DNA of 64,000 bases, taken from Kryptolebias marmoratus (Eukaryota; Chordata; Actinopteri; Cyprinodontiformes; Rivulidae). The stretch lies in contig NC_051444.1 in the NCBI RefSeq assembly GCF_001649575.2, positions 23,978,043-24,042,042 on the forward strand, given 5' to 3'. Below the pieces are notes generated by a model. It saw nothing but the letters and a program-made list of their open reading frames with translations. It was not told the DNA's origin and searched no databases. A program made the translations under genes and the position numbers. Every line of letters starts with the position of its first letter. Positions within the stretch are counted from its first letter, which is position 1. This document shows, one piece after another, positions 35,301-47,300 of this stretch.

Positions 35301-38300
35301 CAACAGCTTCGAACAGTTCTGCATCAACTTCGCCAACGAGCGTCTTCAGCACTACTTCAACCAGCACATCTTCAAGCTTGAACAGGCGAGTTATTTTATC
35401 ACCTAAGGAGGAAACTATTTTTTTTTTAATGTTGGAAACATCAAATAAATGCATGTCTACATTACACTTGTTGTGATTCCTGCTAAAATCCTTCAAATTT
35501 ACTGTACCAGACAATGAACAAACATTACAGTGACTCTAAAACGGTGGAGGTGTCTTTAATCTCGTTGTGCAGCAGGTTTTGTAGTGAAGTTTAAGACCAC
35601 CCAGCTGAAGATGTATGACTCCTAAATGAACTGATTAACTTCAAAGAACTTCTAAAGTCGCGATCTGTAAGATTTACCTGCGAGTTAAACCCCGTGTTTA
35701 CCTTGACAGTGAATGAGTGGATGAATCAGTGGCCTGCCATTACATGTTTGGAGCAGGTTGAGAGCCCTCAGCCGTTTGTGAATTAATAACGCTCGAGCCC
35801 CTCAGTTATTCCAGTCCTCAGCCTTTTTTTTAGTGATGTGCCCCCTGTAAACATGTCTTTTCATCCAAGTACCCCCTAAGCAGCTCAAACTATTTGGTTT
35901 GTTTAAAAAAAACCGTGGTAAAACAGTACTGTGCCATCAGCAACGGATTTCTTAAACTTTGGAACTAACAAACAATAAATAATCATGAAGATAGAGTGCC
36001 TTAAAAAACGGAAACCACATAATTGTTTATCTATAAACATTTCTTTACAAAAGCCAAATGTTTACTAACCTAATGCAGTGGTTCCCAAAGATTTTCTTCT
36101 GGGCCCCCCCTATGGATTACAATAATATTTCACCCCCCCCCCCAAAAAAATAAATAAATAAAAAAAAAAATCAACTGGGCACACACATCGTTCAAACAGA
36201 CATAAACACATATTTTGTTATCAAACTCCACTGATATTTATTTCACACTTCAGGTTGCAACAAAACAAACTACAAACCATCTTTACAGTGAAACACTTTT
36301 GTACTGTTTTTTTTTTTTTTCATTCATCCATCTCGCACCCCCCTCCAATGGCGCCCCACAGTTTGGGAACCACTGACCTAATGATTTTATTCTTCGGTGT
36401 TTCAGCAGCATTGCTGCTCTTTAACAGTGCTTTCATGGTAAATCAGATCATTTTAGATTAAGAAGAATAAAATTTGATAGGCTACAGATTTTAAAATTAA
36501 ATTGATGGACTCCATCCATCCATCCATCCATGGCATCCTTACCTGATACTTCAACTAGTTTATCTCGATGTGGACAAGCAACAGCTCTACTCAGAGTCCC
36601 TCTCAGATAACCAAACTTCTCTAAGGGAGAGCCCAGCTGCCCTGCACAGAAAACTCATTTCAGCCACCTGTACCCAAAGTTCATGACCAATAGGTGCCAG
36701 CGGGAGCACATCATCCGTAAATAGCAGAGATGAAATCTTGAGACCACCGAACCGGACCCCCTCTGCCTCCTGGCTGCACAGAGAAATCCTGTCCATAAAA
36801 GCTATGAACAGAATCAGTGACAGTGGGCAGAGCCTGGTGAAGTCCAACTTTGACCTCGAAGCGGTCCGACTTACTCCCAGCAAGACACCGTTTGTATAAG
36901 AACTGATTGGCCCTTAGCAACGGACCCCCAATCCAGAGCACCCCTCACAGGGCCTTATTTTATATAATTTATATAAATCTATATTGTTATATATTAAGAT
37001 TTAATATACAACTATTTAGAGTAGTTATGCATGGAGGCTATTTATCAGTTGCCGTTAAAAAATTTCAAGTACCCCTTGAATTGGCTTCAAGTATTGTCAA
37101 TACATTGTGCAGACTTATATCCAAGCAATAATTATGTTTTTATGATTGTTTTTACATACGTTTGTTGCATTTAGAACCACATCAGCAAAGAGTCAAAATA
37201 AGCTGTTTTATGGCATGTTCACTTACATGACATTGACTTTTTCTGCAGGTCTGCAGGGCTAAGCTGTATCCAGCCAAATATTTAGATTTTACAGAAAGAG
37301 CTTAACATTTACATTTCTAGCAATAATACATGTTGTTTTATTAAAACATCTTATTTGATTTTAAAACTGTGCCAACAAACCAACGAGGGTAAACTAAAGA
37401 ACTCTGAGAGGATGTGTGGAAAAGACTGGAGCCTCTGAGCACGAATCAGCGGCGATAAATTGTCCAAAAGCTGGTTTGCTCCATATTTCCAATAAAGCCT
37501 GCCTCACACCCTCAGATACAGTTACAGAATATTTCCATTCATCTGTCGACCTGTGACTCACTCTGGTGAATCACAGACGAGCTAAGTAGTTTGCTGAAGG
37601 GCACACCGATAGTCATTTTCAGGGAAATTAGCCTGATGTTATATATTTTTTATTTGTTTTGCTCTTTTTTTCAAACGGCCTCTCTGCCAGTAAATCACAT
37701 TATAAAGCAAATATGAGAACATTAGCCTGATATATCATTTTAAACAGCATTATCGTGTTTGAAACTGGCCATTTAGTAGTTTCGTGCAGTTAGGGTTTGA
37801 AATTACAGCTCATTTCTTCTTCGTCAGCAGTGAACATTCATCGTTACAGCGTAGATAAACCTTTGTGCTGCAGTTCTTGGCTTGCACAAACACATCACAC
37901 ATAAAAACACACACTTTGGTGCACACATGTAACTCATTGTTGACACATCCCTTTATCTTAGTCTCGCTAAGCAGCCCATGATTACTGCCACATAAAACTA
38001 ATAGGGATAATCCCGCTGTCAGGCCTGGAATATTTCTGTTGTTTCAGCATGGGTCTGGACTGAACGCCATCAACTAAACGGGAAATAATGTAGGGTTTAA
38101 AAATCGTTGGAATGAATGTGTCATTTAAAAACTCATTCTTTTAAACACAAAGCACATTTCAGTTTCATAAACTATAAACTGCAAAAAATAGCAGATTTTT
38201 AGCATTATATATACTAATCTCAATCTATTCAAACACTTAGCCGTTCCTGTTGTGCAACAAGGAGAACATGTTAGTTATCAGACAATTCATTCAGGTTTGA

Positions 38301-41300
38301 ACTTATATTCAGCTAACTTTGTGTTGCAACAAAACTTATCTTGAGGCACTATACATACAAAATAAACAGGGCCAATTCATTTTGAATTACATGGAATCTG
38401 ACTCGGTCCAGAACAGTCTGATCTGAATCCGTTCACACAGTCCTGTTCGGTTTGAGAAACGTCCAAATATCCAGATAAAGTGCGTACAGCATGTGAGAGA
38501 ATGAATGTCAGAGCTGTTCACGTCACTGTTCGATGCGTGATGGTTTAGGAGTTTATTTGACAAAGGGGCAGTGCACATTAATTTATATAAATTCTCACTC
38601 TTGTCTCGCCTAAAGACACTAAGGAATCAAACCATGAGCCTCTGATTCAAAGATGACCTCCCTTTATTGAGTTATAAGTAAAGATTCATCATTGAAATCT
38701 ATAAAATAAACATACCCCATAAACTGACAAATCAGCAGCAACTCATTTAACATAAAAAGTTAGTTAATGTTGACAGAGTTGATGATCAATAAGTAGTTTT
38801 CTCACGTTGGGTTGGAAAGAGTCAAAGGATGAGGACCACCTGACTATGTGGTTCAAAGCTTTGCTGATGTGTTTTATTTTTTTTATATAAAATATCTTCT
38901 AGCTGCTTCTTTTGTAGCTGTTTGCAGTTGATTTTAAAACAAACTCAGAGAAGGTTTTGGGTTTAATGCATCTAATCGCAACAGATGCTGACAATTAACA
39001 AAAATATTCTCTTTACTTTCTTTACTTTCCTTCGCAATTTTCTGTTGCGGTTATCCTCTAATTATGCAATCCTTCATTCATAATCTCACACATACATGCT
39101 AATAAAAAAAAGCATTTATTGATACAGAAAATCCACCCCTTTTTGCATTACTGTACAATAAAACACTTCAATTATTACAATCTGTGGAAACGGCGCCACA
39201 GGCAGGTTTTTCATGTTTTTGAGACACTCGTTTTTTGTTTTTTTGTTTGTTTTAATAAAAACGAGAGTGAATCATGATGAAGAGGAATATGACCTGATCT
39301 GATGGAGAATGGGTGGACTCTGTGTCCTGCTCAGTGTTCGATCAGGCCGAGCTGCTCCTCCACAAACAGCTCAGTGATTACAGGAATCTGAGTCAGCTCC
39401 CTTCGGACTCACAAACTGAATAATAGACTTTATATAAGTCCCTAAATTGCATCAAACCTCACTGCATATGTGTTCACTTAAGTTCCTCATGTCTTTGCCT
39501 TTTAACCATCGACTGCTGAGAGGTTTCGGCTTGAAATGCGTCTGTGCGCATAAAGAGCGACACTGTTACTGTCCTCTGTAATAAAAGTTTATAGAACTGG
39601 ATCAAACACTGTGTTTCAGAGCACTAATGAAGTCGGCAAAGTCAGTTTTACGGAGACGGCTTTGTAAAAACTCGTCCGTTGGACTTTTAATAAACTTGCA
39701 CACTTTTTTTTTTTTTTGTCCACCAGCAAAAACCGATGCGGCGTTAAAGAAAGTCAGCTTTTCTCTCTGAGCATTCTGCCCGATGAACTTAGCGTTTCTA
39801 CACACGAACCACGTCCGTTAACTTGATTTAATTTCAGCTCTTTGACTTGAGGCTAACACCAGGAGAAGCCAGAGAAACTGAGATTCCAGTGCTTTTTTTA
39901 TTAAACCCCAGCTGGATTAGGGTCCTTTATTGGTTAAATCTCTTTCCCAGGAAGGCAGGAAAATAACATGAATGATGATAAATGCTCCGAATGCTTCTGT
40001 CATTATTAAAACAGGAAGAGTTCAGGCAAAGTCTGCAGACATCAAAGAATGCCAAGAACCTTGTTGCTTTGATTGTTCAAGTTTAAATGTAATTTTTTTA
40101 TGGTATGTTAAGAAATAATATCGCTATGAGTGGTTAAAGATTTCATCTTTGATGCCACGTCCACTGGAGGTCTTCAGAGCTACACCCTGAGCTCGGGTTT
40201 TGTCATGTGACCCTGCAGGAGGAGTACAGGGCGGAGGGCATCAGCTGGCGAAACATCGATTACATCGACAACACGGGCTGCATCAACCTGATCAGCAAGA
40301 AGCCCACAGCACTGTTCCACCTGCTGGATGAAGAATGCAAGTGAGTCTTCAAGTCTTCAGCTTGTCTGGTTCAGTTCTTCAGAAGCTCTTCCTTTTTTTT
40401 AATTGTCCTGAGAAATGATTTATCCAGAGCTTTGGGTTGAAGCAAAACTGCAACTGCAGAGTCCTTGGATGGATTCAGTTTTTATACCCTCAGCTATTGT
40501 GGAAAAAAAAGACTAAAACCAAATACTGAGTGGTGTAAACGGTCAGCTGCAGCAGTGATGTCTCCAAAGAGTCCCTTCTCTGCATTTCTTTTAATCTTAG
40601 AGCTGAATAAAGTTGCTGTAAGAAGTCTAAGAGGGGCTGATTGTTGTTTTTTTGCCGCTGTAATGCTGCATAAAAGGACTCATGACTATCCCACATCTAA
40701 AGACAATGTTAGACATGGACCGATTAAAAGGAGGAATGTATTTATTTGTTTTTCCACTAATGTGTCTGTCGGACTCTTGTTTGTTGACCACTATAGTCTA
40801 GAACTTCAGGAAAATGGAGCCTATGTCCTTTTCCCCCCCCCTCTTTCTAAAAATTATAAACCAGTTTTCTTCGTTTCCAGTTTCATTGTATTTATTCTGA
40901 TTAGAAGTAGTAAAGTCCACGAATCAGCAACCATTTTAGTAACTATTTCCTTCCCTCTGTTTTGTCATTTGGGCTCCGGAACAAGTTTCCTTCCACGTGG
41001 AAAAGCTGTAAAACCCTGACGCTTTAGCTGTGCTGTTTTCGTAGCTCAGGTTTCACTCTGGTCCAGAAACCCTGCTGTCTCATTCTTCCTCAGTCCATAT
41101 CCTGTGAGCTGTTGATTTATTTATTTATATTTTTCTTTGTAGCCTCACTGGCTGTTGCTAATAATGGACCAGAGAGAAATTTGAGCTGAAATCATCTCTG
41201 AAGAAGAGATATTGTGGATCCAATAACCCAACAGTTTTTTTTTTTTGTGCCCTCTGTGTTTGGAAAATAACTGGGAGTTAAATATCTCTCTGCAAAAATC

Positions 41301-44300
41301 AAAATAACACAAAGCCAAGCCTAGGTAAAGGAGCTTTAGTAGTTTAATTCATTGGCATAAATGATAAAATGCCAAGATTTGTTTCAGATCAGAACGTGTT
41401 TATTTTCAGCTGTCCACCATCAATTCTTCTGAATTTGGACTAAAATGGAGAGTTTTGGGGAGGGGAAAAAAGCCTTTATTTGTTAATTCTTTTCAGAAAT
41501 CCATTTTCAGTGAGATTATTGTTGCATCATTTTTCCCCTCTCTTTTTTCTGTGTGTTAAAGACAGTCTGTTGTTCCTTAAAGCATCTCCCCTCTGTTCCT
41601 ATGTCCAGTTTCCCTCAAGCCACCAATCAGACTTTACTGGATAAATTCAAGCGGCAGCATGAAGGGAACAGCTACATCGAGTTCCCCGCCGTCATGGAGC
41701 CCGCCTTCATCATCCGACACTACGCCGGCAAAGTCAAGTACGGCGTCAAGGTCAGTTTTACTGTTCAGAGAGACCTCAAAGGGGCGTGCTGCCATCCTCT
41801 GCTTCAGCTTTCCATGTAGGAGGTAAAATGTTGAATCTTTTACCTCTGCCAAGGAGCGTATGTTGTTGGTAGCATTTGTTTGTCTGTGTGCTGGATGACT
41901 CGAAAAGTTATGAACGGATTTTCAGGAAATTTTCAGGAAACATCAAACATGGTACAAGGAACAAATAGTTTTGTAGGGATTTTATCACAATCTTGTTCTC
42001 ATGAACCTTGGTAAGAGACTCATAAATGAATCATTGGCAGTGGTTCTCAGCTATAAATTTGGTGAATAGATACTCGTGTTAATCAAAACTTTAAAAACAA
42101 TAACAAAAAATGTGAGGATAATTTAAATGGAGGTGGGTTAACATCTCTCTGGGCTGCGACTAGTTGGGGGTCTCCAAAGTGTCTTGAAACGTTCTCAGTT
42201 TCCTCACTTTAGCTGCAGAGGCTCACAGTCTCGTTCCATGGATTCTGAACATGTTCAAGAAGTTTGTTCGGCACGTTTTCTCTTGTACTCGTCATAGAGT
42301 GGTTACAGGTGTCTCCAACACGTCTCAACAGCGCAAAAGCTGTATTTTGTCACCTGCACAGCAGCTCTCCTCTGACTCAAAACATGTCCAAGTCTAAATA
42401 ACGCACCAATATATTTTTTATTATTATTAAAATCTGGTCCAAATCTGCCTATGTACATTTCAAAAGCATACTCCAGTAGATTAAATCATAAATGTGTGTA
42501 TGATGTAGGTGGAGATGGGCAATAAAATAATGCGCACACCTCAAATAGTACAGTTTTGCAAGTTGTGCACAGAAAAATAAACAGCGATTTTCAACGATTT
42601 GCTCAAAATGTGGCTATGTGGCTTGGTCACAAACACCCAAAGTTCAGTCAGGCAGCAACTGAAAATCTGCCCATTTTCTCCCAATTTTGAGTCACCAGCT
42701 AGTCTCCACCAGTTGCAGCCCAGTGGGATACAACCCTGTCTAAGAACCTAGTGCCAAGTATTAAAAACAATGAATGAAAAGGGAAAAACTTTTAAAGACA
42801 CGTTAAACAATTAGGACTTATAAAAAGAACCGTTGGCAAATATTTTAGTCCTTGACACCAGTTTGTCTTTCCTAATAAATTGAGACAAACTGTTGTGAAT
42901 GACAGGATCCAAAAAAAGAACAAGGACTATTATATTCAGATCCTTTCAGCTCAGTTTTCTGGCTTACAGCCAAACAAGCATTACTAAGCAAAATGTATAT
43001 AAAACACAATAAAGTTTGTTAAATGTCTTCTTAAATATGTCACATACAAGCAACAAAGGCACATATTTGATGGTCAGACGTGCAGTAAATCACTCTGTCT
43101 CCTCTCTGTTGCAAAGCGCCAGATTCACACACACCACGCTGCCCTTTCTCTGGTCCTTTTTGTGCTGCGGAAATGGGGATTTAAGGTCTCACAGGAATTA
43201 TGGAGGCATTTTAATCCCTTTTTAATAATAATCACTCTGGTTAAGAAATATCTTTATTTGTAGTCATCAAATGAAGGTCTTAATCTTGGTGAAATTTAGC
43301 TTATTTCTGATGAAATGTTAAGCTACCAAAAAGCAACACTAACAGCTTAAGTCTTCAGAGTTAATAAATACATTTTTAAAATATATAAATAAAGAGTGCA
43401 GTAGCTCCCAGTTTAAGCCACGTTATAGTTTAGCCTCCATGTTAAATGTTAATAATTGGACTGGATGTTATTTCTATCAGCTCTAGGTTAATGCTGTGGA
43501 ATTAAACGCAGCTTGTTTTTATGTTCAGTAAAACTCGTTTTATAGCTTTTTATTTAACACACACAGGATTTTAGGGAAAAGAACACGGACCACATGCGTC
43601 CGGACATCGTAGCCCTGCTGAAAAGCAGCAAGAACGCCTTTATCTGCGGCCTGATTGGCATCGACCCGTCAGCCACGTTCCGCTGGGCGGTACTCCGAGC
43701 CTACTTCAGGGCCCTGGTGGCTTTTAGAGAGGCCGGGAAGAGACACACGCCCAAGAAGACTGGTGAGAAAACACATGTACAGAAACTCCGCCGACACGGG
43801 CATCGCACATTAGGGAACAGGCAGAGTGGGCTCTGCGGACAGAGAGTTTTCTAGTAAGAGAACGCTTGCACAAATATAAAGCATGTGGCGGTAATAAATG
43901 TCGAGAAGCTTTGTTTTGTATAAAGACAAGTGAAAGTTTATTTCGTACAAAGGGTTTTTTTTTTAGTCATAGATAGAATGTAGATGTTTTTTCGAATGAT
44001 AAAATGGATGTTTTGGGGGTTTCATGTTGTATCATGACAGTAAAGAAAGAGAAAAGTAAGACCAGCTTTTCTGACAGGCATGCAGAGAGGAATAGCTGTT
44101 TGGTTATTTGTCTTTAATGCATGCAGTTTTATCAGCTCTCTGCAGATTAAAGGTGTTTGTTACCTGAAATAGCTCACAATCATAAACAGAAACCAAACGT
44201 TTTTAATCGTTTTTCCTGACACGTATTGTACTTACTGCTCTAATGCCATAAAGTTCTGGTTTGAGGGTCTTTTTTAGCTCCTATAGTCATCATGTAGAGC

Positions 44301-47300
44301 ATTTCTGCACAATGCCAAGTATTTACCGTAGCTCTCCCTCCTTCTCCGTTAGCCTTGTGTTTCTTTGAATGCACTCTTTCCTTTTTAGAATTCGCCTTTA
44401 GATGTAGATCTCCTTTTGAGCCAAAGATATGAGCATCGGATGATCTTTCATCTTTGAAATCAGCTCTGCACCCTCTCGAAGCTTTCCTACTCTGTATTTG
44501 TAGAACAGACAGGTTTTTCTTTAGAAGTCTTTGCTCTTTTTGTTTTCAGATATCTTTTTGACTGCTTTTAACTGAACTCTAAAGATATCCGTGTCTCCCG
44601 AGGGCGTCTGTTCAGTGTCTTCAGAAACTTTTCTGCAAAAAGCACTGTTGTGGTTTTTCGACTTGCCTGGATTGTTATGACTATTATTCTAGAATATACT
44701 TCCTTTTTTATTTTTTCCTTGCCTGCCATTGTTTTCCTTGAGAAAACATGCCGAGAGGCTTCGGTTTGCAGAAAATCTTCTAGAAGACAATAAAATGGCA
44801 CACAGCCTTCCAGAGACAAACTTCCTTGTGTTGTTTTGAATCTTAATCATCTTCTCTCCAGCAGTCTTATACAGGTATCTCTTTAGTAGAAAAAAAAACT
44901 GCATTTCCTGACCTTTTACTTCTTTGCTATCTAATCTCTCTTTTCTCTCTCTTTCTCTCCCTTTTCTCCCTTCTCTACCCTTTATTTTTTTTGTGTGTGT
45001 GTATTTATCTGTCCTCTCTTTCCTTTTGTTTTGCTTCTCCAAGGGCATGATGACGCTGCTCCCTGTGCAGCATTGAAAAGTGTGGATAGTTTTAGCTTTC
45101 TGCAGCACCCTGTGCATCAGAGAAGCTTAGAGATCCTGCAGAGATGCAAAGAGGAGAAGTACAGTAAGGCTGCAAAATGAATAATAACAATAAAAAAAAC
45201 CCAACAACCTCCTCCTACTTTTATGTTGGATTTGGGGAAACTACAGGGACGAGACTGACCAACGTCATCAACCTTACAGAACAGTAGCCAAAGTCACGTT
45301 AAAAGATGATTAACTATGTTTTAAAAGTGTGGTTTGATTGTTCTGATTTGTGATTTGATTTTGCGGCTTCTTTTGTAGACTAGATGCTCGTTGGTCTCTG
45401 CTCCCTTCGTCTCCCTCTTCACTTCTCTTGCATGTTTTTCACCAGTGTGTTTCAGCCATTCTGTCACTTGCACGCTGCTGTAAACTGCTTGCTTTAAAAA
45501 AAAACAACAACAACCCCAAAACAAAAGAATTGCATGGTTGTAGTGCTGCGACTTCTAAGTTTGGTTGAGGGAAGCAACAACTCTTGGTATCCATTTTCTT
45601 TTTTTAGTGTGTGGTTGTGTCAGTTATCCATACCGCTTTGCCTTCACGTGCAGTTTAGCGTATCGGACAGCAAGTGTGAGACTAAAACCTGCCTTTTCTC
45701 TGTCACTAATGCAACGTAAACTGGTGATGGTGGTAGAAGACTTGGGGAGGTGTTTGACCGCACCGGGACACAGATGTTTTCGCAGTAATGTCACTAACCT
45801 GCTCACAGGCAGCTTTTACATGTGGTGCAGGACATACACACACACACATGCACACAGCCGGCCTCACACACACACAAAGATCACAAGTGTTTCAGTCCAC
45901 TCAAATGTGTTTGTGTCTTTTTGTTTTGTGCTACCTTGCAGCTCCAGATGGGAGTGAAAGTGTTGTACAAAGTGATGATGAAACTGACCATGGTATAGTG
46001 TTAAGCCTGCAGTTTGCTTTCCGAGTAGGCTAACACCGTAGATTTTCTGTGGTTTCTCAGCACCGTGACTGATTGGCTCCAAGTTCAGAGGGAATGCTGA
46101 TGAAAGCCATTTGCCCCAATCGTAACAAAACAACCCCGATTAAACCCACCTCACTTAGATTTGAACTTGGCTCGGATGACTGAACGTGGAACAGAATGGA
46201 GTTTTTAACATTTTTATTTGAAATAACTAATCCGCTATTAATGTCGACAATCCAGTCTAATGTAAGTAACTCATCGTTGTCCATATCTCCGCACTAACAA
46301 GCACCTCCCTGTAAACCTCACAGAGCGGTTTGTTTTACAGGTGCATCTCACTAATTTGGAATATCAACGAAAAGTTCATTTATTTCAGTGATTCAAATCA
46401 AATTATAGATTCATTTCACACAAAGTGATATATTTCAAGCCTTTTGTTCTCGTTAATTTTGGTGATTTTGGCTTACAACTGAGGAAAACCCAAAATTCAG
46501 ACTCTCTGAAAATTAGAATATTACATAAGACCATTCAAAAAGGATTTTTATTACAAAAATGTTGGTCTACTGAAAAGTATGTCCTTACAGTATATACAGT
46601 TAATACATGGGGGCTCCTTTAGTATGAATTCCTGCATCAGTGCGACGTTCTATGGAGGCCATCAGCCTGTGGATCTGCTGAGGTGTGCTGGAAGCCCAGG
46701 TTGCTTTCATAGTGGCCTTCAGCTCGTCTGCATTGTTGGGACTGGTGTCCCTCATCTTCCTCTTGATGAAAAACTGTAGATTTTCTGCGAGTTTTAGTTC
46801 AGGTGAGTCTGCTGGACAATTAGGCACATTGATGCCATGATCATTAAGCCAGGTATTGGTACTTTTGGTGCATTTGGCAGGAGCCAATTCCTGCTGTAAA
46901 ATAAAATTGGTATCTCTACAGAGCTCTAAAATGTTCTGATAGATGTTTGAGCCAGAGACAATATCAGAAGCGTCTTACCAAAGCTAAGGAGGAAAAAATG
47001 GCTTTTTTGTTCAGTGGTCAAACACCCTTTTTTCAGATTAAAATACATTTTGCTTTTTATTTGGAAATCAAGGTCCAAGAGTCCAGAGAAAGAGTGAAGA
47101 GGTGCATAATCCAAGTTGCTTGAGGTCCAGTGTTTAGCCTCCACAGTCTCTGATGATTTGGGGAGCCATGTCACCTCCTGCTGTTGGTCCTCTGGGTTTT
47201 ATCAAGTTCAAAGTCAGCGCAGACATCCCAGGGAAAGTAGTATCCATCCATCCATTAATTTTCTTTACCCACTTTTTCCATTCCGGGTTTCAGAGCAGCT

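Larger units (their letters stand above)
35386..40218 (+). other. myo9a intron 9, GC-AG type, 4833 bp
   Basis: The exon match ends at CAG and is followed by gcgagt. The acceptor is ccctgcag. The intron contains a hAT MITE (36076-36375), a LINE reverse-transcriptase fragment (36587-36941) and long AT-rich stretches without recognised features. No protein residues are missing between the flanking exons. Confidence 0.8.

Noticed and set aside
35386..35395. GT donor 4 nt downstream of the GC donor (gcga|gttatt)
   Set aside because: It would add four bases and shift the frame before EEYRAEG, while the GC site gives an exact family match.
40465..41019. 184-codon plus-strand open frame after exon 10
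   Set aside because: It lies inside an intron, contains simple sequence translation, and is not needed, since exons 10 and 11 join exactly at DEEC-N-FPQATNQ.
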